NCBI RefSeq assembly: GCF_963576545.1
Contig: NW_026870392.1
Location: forward strand, 1 to 64,000
DNA from: Limanda limanda
Taxonomy: Eukaryota; Chordata; Actinopteri; Pleuronectiformes; Pleuronectidae
Length of the DNA: 64,000 bases
Direction: 5' to 3'
The translations under genes were made by a program, and so were the position numbers. The notes under the pieces are model-generated. The model was not told the origin of the DNA, did no database searches, and was given only the letters and a program-made list of their open reading frames with translations. Shown here piece by piece: positions 8,700 to 23,410 of this stretch (positions are counted from its first letter, which is position 1; the number at the start of each line of letters is the position of its first letter).

Positions 8700-11600
8700 A
8701 GATAAGCCTTTTTTGGAAGCATTGATTAAGACTTCTGACTTTTTCATCACATGTCAGCCCAAGTGTCAGAAAGCGCTGGAAACAGGGAGATAAGCCTTTT
8801 TTGGAAGAAATGGTTAAATTCTTGAATTTTTCATCACACATCATCCCAAATGTCACTAAACAGCTGGAAACGGGAGATCAGCCTTTTTTGGAAGCATTGA
8901 TTAAGATTTCTGACTTTTTCATCACATGTCAGCCCAAGTGTCAGAAAAGCGCTGGAAACAGGGAGATCTGCCTTTTTTTGGAAGAAAAGGTTATATTCTT
9001 GAATTTTTCATCACACATTATCCCAAATGTCACTAAACAGCTGGAAACGGGGAGATAAGCCTTTTTTGGAAGCATTGATTAAGATTAATGACTTTTTCAA
9101 CACATGTCAGCCCAAGTGTCAGAAAAGCGCTGGAAACAGGGAGATAAGCCTTTTTTGGAAGAAATGGTTAAATTCTTGAATTTTTCATCACACATCATCC
9201 CAAATGTCACTAAACAGCTGGAAACGGGGAGATAAGCCTTTTTTGGAAGCATTGATTAAGATTTCTGACTTTTTCATCACATGTCAGCCCAAGTGTCAAA
9301 AAGCGCTGGAAACAGGGAGATCTGCCTTTTTTTGGAAGAAAAGGTTATATTCTTGAATTTTTCATCACACATCATCCCAAATGTCACGAAACAGCTGGAA
9401 ACGGGGAGATAAGCCTTTTTTGGAAGCAATGGTTAACATTTTGACTTTTTTATCACATATCAGCTCCAGTGTCAGAAAAGCGCTGGAAACAGGGAGATCT
9501 GCCTTTTTTTGGAAGAAAAGGTTAAATTCTTGAATTTTTCATCACACATCATCCCAAATGTCACTAAACAGCTGGAAACGGGGAGATAAGCCTTTTTTGG
9601 AAGCATTGATTAAGATTTCTGACTTTTTCATCACATGTCAGCCCAAGTGTCAAAAAAGCGCTGGAAACAGGGAAGATCTGCCTTTTTTTGGAAGAAAAGG
9701 TTATATTCTTGAATTTTTCATCACACATCATCCCAAATGTCACTAAACAGCTGGCAACGGGGAGATAAGCCTTTTTTGGAAGCATTGATTAAGATTTCTG
9801 ACTTTTTCATCACATGTCAGCCCAAGTGTCAAAAAAGCGCTGGAAACAGGGAGATCTACCTTTTTTTGGAAGAAAAGGTTATTTTCTTGAATTTTTCATC
9901 ACACATCATCCCAAATGTCACTAAACAGCTGGAAACGGGGAGATAAGCCTTTTTTGGAAGCAATGGTTAACATTTTGACTTTTTCATCACATATCAGCTC
10001 CAGTGTCAGAAAAGCGCTGGAAACAGGGAGATCTGCCTTTTTTTGGAAGAAAAGGTTAAATTCTTGAATTTTTCATCACACATCATCCCAAATGTCACTA
10101 AACAGCTGGAAACGGGGAGATAAGCCTTTTTTGGAAGCAATGGTTAACATTTTGACTTTTTCATCACATATCAGCTCCAGTGTCAGAAAAGCGCTGGAAA
10201 CAGGGAGATCTGCCTTTTTTTGGAAGAAAAGGTTAAATTCTTGAATTTTTCATCACACATCATCCCAAATGTCACTAAACAGCTGGAAACGGGGAGATAA
10301 GCCTTTTTTGGAAGCATTGATTAAGACTTCTGACTTTTTCATCACATGTCAGCCCAAGTGTCAGAAAAGCGCTGGAAACAGGGAGATAAGCCTTTTTTGG
10401 AAGAAATGGTTAAATTCTTGAATTTTTCATCACACATCATCCCAAATGTCACTAAACAGCTGGAAACGGGGAGATCAGCCTTTTTTGGAAGCATTGATTA
10501 AGATTTCTGACTTTTTCATCACATGTCAGCCCAAGTGTCAGAAAAGCGCTGGAAACAGGGAGATCTGCCTTTTTTTGGAAGAAAAGGTTATATTCTTGAA
10601 TTTTTCATCACACATTATCCCAAATGTCACTAAACAGCTGGGAAACGGGGAGATAAGCCTTTTTTGGAAGCATTGATTAAGATTAATGACTTTTTCAACA
10701 CATGTCAGCCCAAGTGTCAGAAAAGCGCTGGAAACAGGGAGATAAGCCTTTTTTGGAAGAAATGGTTAAATTCTTGAATTTTTCATCACACATCATCCCA
10801 AATGTCACTAAACAGCTGGAAACGGGGAGATAAGCCTTTTTTGGAAGCATTGATTAAGATTTCTGACTTTTTCATCACATGTCAGCCCAAGTGTCAAAAA
10901 AGCGCTGGAAACAGGGAGATCTGCCTTTTTTTGGAAGAAAAGGTTATATTCTTGAATTTTTCATCACACATCATCCCAAATGTCACGAAACAGCTGGAAA
11001 CGGGGAGATAAGCCTTTTTTGGAAGCAATGGTTAACATTTTGACTTTTTTATCACATATCAGCTCCAGTGTCAGAAAAGCGCTGGAAACAGGGAGATCTG
11101 CCTTTTTTTGGAAGAAAAGGTTAAATTCTTGAATTTTTCATCACACATCATCCCAAATGTCACTAAACAGCTGGAAACGGGGAGATAAGGCTTTTTTTGG
11201 AAGCATTGATTAAGATTTCTGACGTTTTCATCACATGTCAGCCCAAGTGTCAGAAAAGCGCTGGAAACAGGGAGATAAGCCTTTTTTGGAAGAAAAGGTT
11301 AAATTCTTGAATTTTTCATCACACATCATCCCAAATGTCACTAAACAGCTGGAAACGGGGAGATAAGCCTTTTTTGGAAGCAATGGTTAACATTTTGACT
11401 TTTTTATCACATATCAGCTCCAGTGTCAGAAAAGCGCTGGAAACAGGGAGATCTGCCTTTTTTTGGAAGAAAAGGTTAAATTCTTGAATTTTTCATCACA
11501 CATCATCCCAAATGTCACTAAACAGCTGGAAACGGGGAGATAAGCCTTTTTTGGAAGCATTGATTAAGATTTCTGACTTTTTCATCACATGTCAGCCCAA

Positions 11601-12059
11601 GTGTCAAAAAAGCGCTGGAAACAGGGAAGATCTGCCTTTTTTTGGAAGAAAAGGTTATATTCTTGAATTTTTCATCACACATCATCCCAAATGTCACTAA
11701 ACAGCTGGCAACGGGGAGATAAGCCTTTTTTGGAAGCATTGATTAAGATTTCTGACTTTTTCATCACATGTCAGCCCAAGTGTCAAAAAAGCGCTGGAAA
11801 CAGGGAGATCTACCTTTTTTTGGAAGAAAAGGTTATTTTCTTGAATTTTTCATCACACATCATCCCAAATGTCACTAAACAGCTGGAAACGGGGAGATAA
11901 GCCTTTTTTGGAAGCAATGGTTAACATTTTGACTTTTTCATCACATATCAGCTCCAGTGTCAGAAAAGCGCTGGAAACAGGGAGATCTGCCTTTTTTTGG
12001 AAGAAAAGGTTAAATTCTTGAATTTTTCATCACACATCATCCCAAATGTCACTAAACAG
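8700..12059 (+). repeat. Nine-unit tandem duplication with internal two-unit difference
   Basis: Markers TTAATGAC (near 9,084 and 10,682) and ATGTCACGAAACAG (9,381 and 10,980) lie about 1.6 kb apart, which is nine units. The downstream markers, a B3 starting GGGAAGATC and the following CTGGCAACGGGG unit (9,751 and 11,705), lie 1,954 bp apart, which is eleven units. The second copy therefore holds two units more, those with AAGGC and GACGTTTTC near 11.19-11.23 kb. The same pair occurs near 3.03-3.07 kb, so the first copy probably lost them. Confidence 0.75.
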
Positions 12060-15000
12060 CTGGAAACGGGGAGATAAGCCTTTTTTGGAAGCATTGATTA
12101 AGATTTCTGACTTTTTCATCACATGTCAGCCCAAGTGTCAGAAAAGCGCTGGAAACAGGGAGATAAGCCTTTTTTGGAAGCAATGGTTAAATTCTTGAAT
12201 TTTTCATCACACATCATCCCAAATGTCACTAAACAGCTGGAAACGGGGAGATAAGCCTTTTTTGGAAGCATTGATTAAGATTTCTGACTTTTTCATCACA
12301 TGTCAGCCCAAGTGTCAAAAAAGCGCTGGAAACAGGGAGATCTGCCTTTTTTTGGAAGAAAAGGTTATATTCTTGAATTTTTCATCACACATCATCCCAA
12401 ATGTCACTAAACAGCTGGCAACGGGGAGATAAGCCTTTTTTGGAAGCATTGATTAAGATTTCTGACTTTTTCATCACATGTCAGCCCAAGTGTCAAAAAA
12501 GCGCTGGAAACAGGGAGATCTGCCTTTTTTTGGAAGAAAAGGTTATTTTCTTGAATTTTTCATCACACATCATCCCAAATGTCACTAAACAGCTGGAAAC
12601 GGGGAGATAAGCCTTTTTTGGAAGCAATGGTTAACATTTTGACTTTTTCATCACATATCAGCTCCAGTGTCAGAAAAGCGCTGGAAACAGGGAGATCTGC
12701 CTTTTTTTGGAAGAAAAGGTTAAATTCTTGAATTTTTCATCACACATCATCCCAAATGTCACTAAACAGCTGGAAACGGGGAGATAAGCCTTTTTTGGAA
12801 GCATTGATTAAGATTTCTGACTTTTTCATCACATGTCAGCCCAAGTGTCAGAAAAGCGCTGGAAACAGGGAGATAAGCCTTTTTTGGAAGAAATGGTTAA
12901 ATTCTTGAATTTTTCATCACACATCATCCCAAATGTCACTAAACAGCTGGAAACGGGGAGATAAGCCTTTTTTGGAAGCATTGATTAAGATTTCTGACTT
13001 TTTCATCACATGTCAGCCCAAGTGTCAAAAAAGCGCTGGAAACAGGGAGATCTGCCTTTTTTTGGAAGAAAAGGTTATATTCTTGAATTTTTCATCACAC
13101 ATCATCCCAAATGTCACTAAACAACTGGAAACGGGGAGATAAGCCTTTTTTGGAAGCAATGGTTAACATTTTGACTTTTTCATCACATATCAGCTCCAGT
13201 GTCAGAAAAGCGCTGGAAACAGGGAGATCTGCCTTTTTTTGGAAGAAAAGGTTAAATTCTTGAATTTTTCATCACACATCATCCCAAATGTCACTAAACA
13301 GCTGGAAACGGGGAGATAAGCCTTTTTTAGAAGCATTGATTAAGATTTCTGACTTTTTCATCACATGTCAGCCCAAGTGTCAGAAAAGCGCTGGAAACAG
13401 GGAGATAAGCCTTTTTTGGAAGAAATGGTTAAATTCTTGAATTTTTCATCACACATCATCCCAAATGTCACTAAACAGCTGGAAACGGGGAGATCAGCCT
13501 TTTTTGGAAGCATTGATTAAGATTTCTGACTTTTTCATCACATGTCAGCCCAAGTGTCAGAAAAGCGCTGGAAACAGGGAGATCTGCCTTTTTTTGGAAG
13601 AAAAGGTTATATTCTTGAATTTTTCATCACACATCATCCCAAATGTCACTAAACAGCTGGAAACGGGGAGATAAGCCTTTTTTGGAAGCATTGATTAAGA
13701 TTTCTGACTTTTTCATCACATGTCAGCCCAAGTGTCAGAAAAGCGCTGGAAACAGGGAGATAAGCCTTTTTTGGAAGAAATGGTTAAATTCTTGAATTTT
13801 TCATCACACATCATCCCAAATGTCACTAAACAGCTGGAAACGGGGAGATAAGCCTTTTTTGGAAGCATTGATTAAGATTTTCTGACTTTTTCATCACATG
13901 TCAGCCCAAGTGTCAGAAAAGCGCTGGAAACAGGGAGATAAGCCTTTTTTGGAAGAAATGGTTAAATTCTTGAATTTTTCATCACACATCATCCCAAATG
14001 TCACTAAACAGCTGGAAACGGGGAGATAAGCCTTTTTTGGAAGCATTGATTAAGATTTCTGACTTTTTCATCACATGTCAGCCCAAGTGTCAAAAAAGCG
14101 CTGGAAACAGGGAGATCTGCCTTTTTTGGAAGAAAAGGTTATATTCTTGAATTTTTCATCACACATCATCCCAAATGTCACTAAACAGCTGGAAACGGGG
14201 AGATAAGCCTTTTTTGGAAGCATTGATTAAGATTTCTGACTTTTTCATCACATGTCAGCCCAAGTGTCAGAAAAGCGCTGGAAACAGGGAGATAAGCCTT
14301 TTTTGGAAGAAATGGTTAAATTCTTGAATTTTTCATCACACATCATCCCAAATGTCACTAAACAGCTGGAAACGGGGGGATAAGCCTTTTTTGGAAGCAT
14401 TGATTAAGATTTCTGACTTTTTCATCACATGTCAGCCCAAGTGTCAAAAAACCGCTGGAAACAGGTAGATCTGCCTTTTTTTGGAAGAAAAGGTTATTTT
14501 CTTGAATTTTTCATCACACATCATCCCAAATGTCACTAAACAGCTGGAAACGGGGAGATAAGCCTTTTTTGGAAGCAATGGTTAACATTTTGACTTTTCA
14601 TGACATATCAGCTCCAGTGTCAGAAAAGCGCTGGAAACAGGGAGATCTGCCGTTTTTTGGAAGAAAAGGTTAAATTCTTGAATTTTTCATCACACATCAT
14701 CCCAAATGTCACTAAACAGCTGGAAACGGGGAGATAAGCCTTTTTTGGAAGCATTGATTAAGATTTCTGACTTTTTCATCACATGTCAGCCCAAGTGTCA
14801 GAAAAGCGCTGGAAACAGGGAGATAAGCCTTTTTTGGAAGAAATGGTTAAATTCTTGAATTTTTCATCACACATCATCCCAAATGTCACTAAACAGCTGG
14901 AAACGGGGAGATCAGCCTTTTTTGGAAGCATTGATTAAGATTTCTGACTTTTTCATCACATGTCAGCCCAAGTGTCAGAAAAGCGCTGGAAACAGGGAGA

Positions 15001-17558
15001 TCTGCCTTTTTTTGGAAGAAAAGGTTATATTCTTGAATTTTTCCTCACACATCATCCCAAATGTCACTAAACAGCTGGAAACGGGGAGATAAGCCTTTTT
15101 TGGAAGCATTGATTAAGATTTCTGACTTTTTCATCACATGTCAGCCCAAGTGTCAGAAAAAGCGCTGGAAACAGGGAGATAAGCCTTTTTTGGAAGAAAT
15201 GGTTAAATTCTTGAATTTTTCATCACACATCATCCCAAATGTCACTAAACAGCTGGAAACGGGGAGATCAGCCTTTTTTGGAAGCATTGATTAAGATTTC
15301 TGACTTTTTCATCACATGTCAGCCCAAGTGTCAGAAAAGCGCTGGAAACAGGGAGATCTGCCTTTTTTTGGAAGAAAAGGTTATATTCTTGAATTTTTCA
15401 TCACACATCATCCCAAATGTCACTAAACAGCTGGAAACGGGGAGATAAGCCTTTTTTGGAAGCATTGATTAAGATTTCTGACTTTTTCATCACATGTCAG
15501 CCCAAGTGTCAGAAAAGCGCTGGAAACAGGGAGATAAGCCTTTTTTGGAAGAAATGGTTAAATTCTTGAATTTTTCATCACACATCATCCCAAATGTCAC
15601 TAAACAGCTGGAAACGGGGAGATCAGCCTTTTTTGGAAGCATTGATTAAGATTTCTGACTTTTTCATCACATGTCAGCCCAAGTGTCAAAAAACCGCTGG
15701 AAACAGGTAGATCTGCCTTTTTTTGGAAGAAAAGGTTATTTTCTTGAATTTTTCATCACACATCATCCCAAATGTCACTAAACAGCTGGAAACGGGGAGA
15801 TAAGCCTTATTTGGAAGCAATGGTTAACATTTTGACTTTTTCATGACATATCAGCTCCAGTGTCAGAAAAGCGCTGGAAACAGGGAGATCTGCCGTTTTT
15901 TGGAAGAAAAGGTTAAATTCTTGAATTTTTCATCACACATCATCCCAAATGTCACTAAACAGCTGGAAACGGGGAGATAAGCCTTTTTTGGAAGCATTGA
16001 TTAAGATTTCTGACTTTTTCATCACATGTCAGCCCAAGTGTCAGAAAAGCGCTGGAAACAGGGAGATAAGCCTTTTTTGGAAGAAATGGTTAAATTCTTG
16101 AATTTTTCATCACACATCATCCCAAATGTCACTAAACAGCTGGAAACGGGGAGATCAGCCTTTTTTGGAAGCATTGATTAAGATTTCTGACTTTTTCATC
16201 ACATGTCAGCCCAAGTGTCAGAAAAGCGCTGGAAACAGGGAGATCTGCCTTTTTTTGGAAGAAAAGGTTATATTCTTGAATTTTTCATCACACATCATCC
16301 CAAATGTCACTAAACAGCTGGAAACGGGGAGATAAGCCTTTTTTGGAAGCATTGATTAAGATTTCTGACTTTTTCATCACATGTCAGCCCAAGTGTCAGA
16401 AAAGCGCTGGAAACAGGGAGAAAAGCCTTTTTTGGAAGAAATGGTTAAATTCTTGAATTTTTCATCACACATCATCCCAAATGTCTCTAAACAGCTGGAA
16501 ACGGGGAGATAAGCCTTTTTTGGAAGCATTGATCGAGATTTCTGACTTTTTCATCACATGTCAGCTCCAGTGTCAGAAAAGCGCTGGAAACAGGGAGATC
16601 TGCCTTTTTTTGGAAGAAAAGGTTAAATTCTTGAATTTTTCATCACACATCATCCCAAATGTCACTAAACAGCTGGAATCAGGGAGATAAGCCTTTTTTG
16701 GAAGCATTGATTAAGATTTCTGACTTTTTCATCACATGTCAGCCCAAGTGTCAGAAAAGCGCTGGAAACAGGGAGATAAGCCTTTTTGGAAGAAAAGGTT
16801 AAATTCTTGAATTTTTCATCACACATCATCCCAAATGTCACTAAACAGCTGGAAACGGGGAGATAAGCCTTTTTTGGAAGCAATGGTTAACATTTTGACT
16901 TTTTCATCACATATCAGCTCCAGTGTCAGAAAAGCGCTGGAAACAGGGAGATCTGCCTTTTTTTGGAAGAAAAGGTTAAATTCTTGAATTTTTCATCCAC
17001 ACATCATCCCAAATGTCACTAAACAGCTGGAAACGGGGAGATAAGCCTTTTTTGGAAGCATTGATTAAGATTTCTGACTTTTTCATCACATGTCAGCCCA
17101 AGTGTCAGAAAAGCGCTGGAAACAGGGAGATAAGCCTTTTTTGGAAGAAATGGTTAAATTCTTGAATTTTTCATCACACATCATCCCAAATGTCACTAAA
17201 CAGCTGGAAACGGGGAGATAAGCCTTTTTTGGAAGCATTGATTAAGATTTCTGACTTTTTCATCACATGTCAGCCCAAGTGTCAGAAAAGCGCTGGAAAC
17301 AGGGAGATAAGCCTTTTTTGGAAGAAATGGTTAAATTCTTGACTTTTTCATCACACATCATCCCAAATGTCACTAAACAGCTGGAAACGGGGAGATAAGC
17401 CTTTTTTGGAAGCATTGATTAAGATTTCTGACTTTTTCATCACATGTCAGCCCAAGTGTCAAAAAAGCGCTGGAAACAGGGAGATCTGCCTTTTTTTGGA
17501 AGAAAAGGTTATATTCTTGAATTTTTCATCACACATCATCCCAAATGTCACTAAACAG

Positions 17559-19865
17559 CTGGAAACGGGGAGATAAGCCTTTTTTGGAAGCATTGATTAA
17601 GATTTCTGACTTTTTCATCACATGTCAGCCCAAGTGTCAATAAACCGCTGGAAACAGGGAGATCTGCCTTTTTTGGGAAGAAAAGGTTATATTCTTGAAT
17701 TTTTCATCACACATCATCCCAAATGTCACTAAACAGCTGGAAACGGGGAGATAAGCCTTTTTTGGAAGCATTGATTAAGATTTCTGACTTTTTCATCACA
17801 TGTCAGCCAAAGTGTCAAAAAAGCGCTGGAAACAGGGAGATCTGCCTTTTTTTGGAAGAAAAGGTTATATTCTTGAATTTTTCATCACACATCATCCCAA
17901 ATGTCACTAAACAGCTGGAAACGGGGAGATAAGCCTTTTTTGGAAGCAATGGTTAACATTTTGACTTTTTCATCACATATCAGCTCCAGTGTCAGAAAAG
18001 CGCTGGAAACAGGGAGATCTGCCTTTTTTTGGAAGAAAAGGTTAAATTCTTGAATTTTTCATCACACATCATCCCAAATGTCACTAAACAGCTGGAAACG
18101 GGGAGATAAGCCTTTTATGGAAGCAATGGTTAACATTTTGACTTTTTCATCACATATCAGCTCCAGTGTCAGAAAAGCGCTGGAAACAGGGAGATCTGCC
18201 TTTTTTTGGAAGAAAAGGTTAAATTCTTGAATTTTTCATCACACATCATCCCAAATGTCACTAAACAGCTGGAAACGGGGAGATAAGCCTTTTTTGGAAG
18301 CAATGGTTAACATTTTGACTTTTTCATCACATATCAGCTCCAGTGTCAGAAAAGCGCTGGAAACAGGGAGATCTGCCTTTTTTTGGAAGAAAAGGTTATA
18401 TTCTTGAATTTTTCATCACACATCATCCCAAATGTCACTAAACAGCTGGAAACGGGGAGATAAGCCTTTTTTGGAAGCATTGATTAAGATTTCTGACTTT
18501 TTCATCACATGTCAGCCCAAGTGTCAATAAACCGCTGGAAACAGGGAGATCTGCCTTTTTTGGGAAGAAAAGGTTATATTCTTGAATTTTTCATCACACA
18601 TCATCCCAAATGTCACTAAACAGCTGGAAACGGGGAGATAAGCCTTTTTTGGAAGCATTGATTAAGATTTCTGACTTTTTCATCACATGTCAGCCCAAGT
18701 GTCAATAAACCGCTGGAAACAGGGAGATCTGCCTTTTTTGGGAAGAAAAGGTTATATTCTTGAATTTTTCATCACACATCATCCCAAATGTCACTAAACA
18801 GCTGGAAACGGGGAGATAAGCCTTTTTTGGAAGCAATGGTTAACATTTTGACTTTTTCATCACATATCAGCTCCAGTGTCAGAAAAGCGCTGGAAACAGG
18901 GAGATCTGCCTTTTTTTGGAAGAAAAGGTTAAATTCTTGAATTTTTCATCACACATCATCCCAAATGTCACTAAACAGCTGGAAACGGGGAGATAAGCCT
19001 TTTATGGAAGCAATGGTTAACATTTTGACTTTTTCATCACATATCAGCTCCAGTGTCAGAAAAGCGCTGGAAACAGGGAGATCTGCCTTTTTTTGGAAGA
19101 AAAGGTTAAATTCTTGAATTTTTCATCACACATCATCCCAAATGTCACTAAACAGCTGGAAACGGGGAGATAAGCCTTTTTTGGAAGCAATGGTTAACAT
19201 TTTGACTTTTTCATCACATATCAGCTCCAGTGTCAGAAAAGCGCTGGAAACAGGGAGATCTGCCTTTTTTTGGAAGAAAAGGTTATATTCTTGAATTTTT
19301 CATCACACATCATCCCAAATGTCACTAAACAGCTGGAAACGGGGAGATAAGCCTTTTTTGGAAGCATTGATTAAGATTTCTGACTTTTTCATCACATGTC
19401 AGCCCAAGTGTCAATAAACCGCTGGAAACAGGGAGATCTGCCTTTTTTGGGAAGAAAAGGTTATATTCTTGAATTTTTCATCACACATCATCCCAAATGT
19501 CACTAAACAGCTGGAAACGGGGAGATAAGCCTTTTTTGGAAGCATTGATTAAGATTTCTGACTTTTTCATCACATGTCAGCCAAAGTGTCAAAAAAGCGC
19601 TGGAAACAGGGAGATCTGCCTTTTTTTGGAAGAAAAGGTTATATTCTTGAATTTTTCATCACACATCATCCCAAATGTCACTAAACAGCTGGAAACGGGG
19701 AGATAAGCCTTTTTTGGAAGCAATGGTTAACATTTTGACTTTTTCATCACATATCAGCTCCAGTGTCAGAAAAGCGCTGGAAACAGGGAGATCTGCCTTT
19801 TTTTGGAAGAAAAGGTTAAATTCTTGAATTTTTCATCACACATCATCCCAAATGTCACTAAACAG
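17559..19865 (+). repeat. 887-bp pentameric higher-order repeat, ~2.6 copies
   Basis: Copies start at 17,559, 18,446 and 19,333, exactly 887 bp apart. The order is A1 with TCAATAAACCGC + B3 (TTGGGAAG), A1 + B3, A2B2, A2 with TTTTATGG + B2, then A2 + B3 (178+178+177+177+177 = 887). The second unit of copies 1 and 3 has GCCAAAGTG, whereas in copy 2 it repeats the AATAAACC variant. The third copy keeps only its first three units, after which ordinary A1B1 units resume at 19,866. Confidence 0.88.
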
Positions 19866-22523
19866 CTGGAAACGGGGAGATAAGCCTTTTTTGGAAGCAT
19901 TGATTAAGATTTCTGACTTTTTCATCACATGTCAGCCCAAGTGTCAGAAAAGCGCTGGAAACAGGGAGATAAGCCTTTTTTGGAAGAAATGGTTAAATTC
20001 TTGAATTTTTCATCACACATCATCCCAAATGTCACTAAACAGCTGGAAACGGGGAGATAAGCCTTTTTTGGAAGCATTGATTAAGATTTCTGACTTTTTC
20101 ATCACATGTCAGCCCAAATGTCAAAAAAGCGCTGGAAACAGGGAGATCTGCCTTTTTTTGGAAGAAAAGGTTATTTTCTTGAATTTTTCATCACACATCA
20201 TCCCAAATGTCACTAAACAGCTGGAAACGGGGAGATAAGCCTTTTTTGGAAGCAATGGTTAACATTTTGACTTTTTCATCACATATCAGCTCCAGTGTCA
20301 GAAAAGCGCTGGAAACAGGGAGATCTGCCTTTTTTTGGAAGAAAAGGTTAAATTCTTGAATTTTTCATCACACATCATCCCAAATGTCACTAAACAGCTG
20401 GAAACGGGGAGATAAGCCTTTTTTGGAAGCATTGATTAAGACTTCTGACTTTTTCATCACATGTCAGCCCAAGTGTCAGAAAAGCGCTGGAAACAGGGAG
20501 ATAAGCCTTTTTTGGAAGAAATGGTTAAATTCTTGAATTTTTCATCACACATCATCCCAAATGACACTAAACAGCTGGAAACGGGGAGATCAGCCTTTTT
20601 TGGAAGCATTGATTAAGATTTCTGACTTTTTCATCACATGTCAGCCCAAGTGTCAGAAAAGCGCTGGAAACAGGGAGATCTGCCTTTTTTTGGAAGAAAA
20701 GGTTATATTCTTGAATTTTTCATCACACATTATCCCAAATGTCACTAAACAGCTGGAAACGGGGAGATAAGCCTTTTTTGGAAGCATTGATTAAGATTAA
20801 TGACTTTTTCAACACATGTCAGCCCAAGTGTCAGAAAAGCGCTGGAAACAGGGAGATAAGCCTTTTTTGGAAGAAATGGTTAAATTCATGAATTTTTCAT
20901 CACACATCATCCCAAATGTCACTAAACAGCTGGAAACGGGGAGATAAGCCTTTTTTGGAAGCATTGATTAAGATTTCTGACTTTTTCATCACATGTCAGC
21001 CCAAGTGTCAGAAAAGCGCTGGAAACAGGGAGATAAGCCTTTTTTGGAAGAAAAGGTTAAATTCTTGAATGTTTCATCACACATCATCCCAAATGTCACT
21101 AAACAGCTGGAAACGGGGAGATAAGCCTTTTTTGGAAGCAATGGTTAACATTTTGAGTTTTTCATCACATATCAGCTCCAGTGTCAGAAAAGCGCTGGAA
21201 ACAGGGAGATCTGCCTTTTTTTTGAAGAAAAGGTTAAATTCTTGAATTTTTCATCACACATCATCCCAAATGTCACTAAACAGCTGGAAACGGGGAGATA
21301 AGCCTATTTGGAAGCATTGATTAAGATTTCTGACTTTTTCATCACATGTCAGCCCAAGTGTCAGAAAAGCGCTGGAAACAGGGAGATAAGCCTTTTTTGG
21401 AAGAAAAGGTTAAATTCTTGAATTTTTCATCACTCATCATCCCAAATGTCACTAAACAGCTGGAAACGGGGAGATAAGCCTTTTTTGGAAGCATTGATTA
21501 AGATTTCTAACTTTTTCATCACATGTCAGCCCAAGTGTCAATAAACCGCTGGAAACAGGGAGATCTGCCTTTTTTTGGAAGAAAAGGTTATATTCTTGAA
21601 TTTTTCATCACACATCATCCCAAATGTCACTAAACAGCTGGAAACGGGGAGATAAGCCTTTTTTGGAAGCAATGGTTAACATTTTGACTTTTTCATCACA
21701 TATCAGCTCCAGTGTCAGAAAAGCGCTGGAAACAGGGAGATCTGCCTTTTTTTGGAAGAAAAGGTTAAATTCTTGAATTTTTCATCACACATCATCCCAA
21801 ATGTCACTAAACAGCTGGAAACGGGGAGATAAGCCTTTTTTGGAAGCATTGATTAAGATTTCTGACTTTTTCATCACATGTCAGCCCAAGTGTCAGAAAA
21901 GCGCTGGAAACAGGGAGATAAGCCTTTTTTGGAAGAAATGGTTAAATTCTTGAATTTTTCATCACACATCATCCCAAATGTCACTAAACAGCTGGAAACG
22001 GGGAGATAAGCCTTTTTTGGAAGCATTGATTAAGATTTCTGACTTTTTCATCACATGTCGGCCAAAGTGTCAAAAAAGCGCTGGAAACAGGGAGATCTGC
22101 CTTTTTTTGGAAGAAAAGGTTATATTCTTGAATTTTTCATCACACATCATCCCAAATGTCACTAAACAGCTGGAAACGGGGAGATAAGCCTTTTTTGGAA
22201 GCAATGGTTAACATTTTGACTTTTTCATCACATATCAGCTCCAGTGTCAGAAAAGCGCTGGAAACAGGGAGATCTGCCTTTTTTTGGAAGAAAAGGTTAA
22301 ATTCTTGAATTTTTCATCACACATCATCCCAAATGTCACTAAACAGCTGGAAACGGGGAGATAAGCCTTTTTTGGAAGCATTGATTAAGATTTCTGACTT
22401 TTTCATCACATGTCAGCCCAAGTGTCAGAAAAGCGCTGGAAACAGGGAGATAAGCCTTTTTTGGAAGAAATGGTTAAATTCTTGAATTTTTCATCACACA
22501 TCATCCCAAATGTCACTAAACAG

Positions 22524-23410
22524 CTGGAAACGGGGAGATCAGCCTTTTTTGGAAGCATTGATTAAGATTTCTGACTTTTTCATCACATGTCAGCCCAAAT
22601 GTCAAAAAAGCGCTGGAAACAGGGAGATCTGCCTTTTTTTGGAAGAAAAGGTTATTTTCTTGAATTTTTCATCACACATCATCCCAAATGTCACTAAACA
22701 GCTGGAAACGGGGAGATAAGCCTTTTTTGGAAGCAATGGTTAACATTTTGACTTTTTCATCACATATCAGCTCCAGTGTCAGAAAAGCGCTGGAAACAGG
22801 GAGATCTGCCTTTTTTTGGAAGAAAAGGTTAAATTCTTGAATTTTTCATCACACATCATCCCAAATGTCACTAAACAGCTGGAAACGGGGAGATAAGCCT
22901 TTTTTGGAAGCATTGATTAAGACTTCTGACTTTTTCATCACATGTCAGCCCAAGTGTCAGAAAAGCGCTGGAAACAGGGAGATAAGCCTTTTTTGGAAGA
23001 AATGGTTAAATTCTTGAATTTTTCATCACACATCATCCCAAATGTCACTAAACAGCTGGAAACGGGGAGATCAGCCTTTTTTGGAAGCATTGATTAAGAT
23101 TTCTGACTTTTTCATCACATGTCAGCCCAAGTGTCAGAAAAGCGCTGGAAACAGGGAGATCTGCCTTTTTTTGGAAGAAAAGGTTATATTCTTGAATTTT
23201 TCATCACACATTATCCCAAATGTCACTAAACAGCTGGAAACGGGGAGATAAGCCTTTTTTGGAAGCATTGATTAAGATTAATGACTTTTTCAACACATGT
23301 CAGCCCAAGTGTCAGAAAAGCGCTGGAAACAGGGAGATAAGCCTTTTTTGGAAGAAATGGTTAAATTCTTGAATTTTTCATCACACATCATCCCAAATGT
23401 CACTAAACAG
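22524..23410 (+). repeat. Recurring five-unit module (887 bp), type copy
   Basis: The order is A1 with CCCAAATGTCAAAAAA + B3 (TTATTTTC), A2B2, A1 with GACTTCTGAC + B1, A1 (GATCAGCC) + B3 with CATTATCC, and A1 with ATTAATGAC and TTCAACAC + B1. Complete or near-complete copies start near 1,780, 5,855, 8,334, 20,043, 25,004, 26,245 and 29,432. The last unit (ATTAATGAC) is seen 11 times, the final ones near 32,140 and 33,370. Spacings of 2,480-2,481 bp (14 units), 1,241 bp (7 units) and 3,187 bp (18 units) show repeated block amplification between 20 and 34 kb. Confidence 0.85.
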
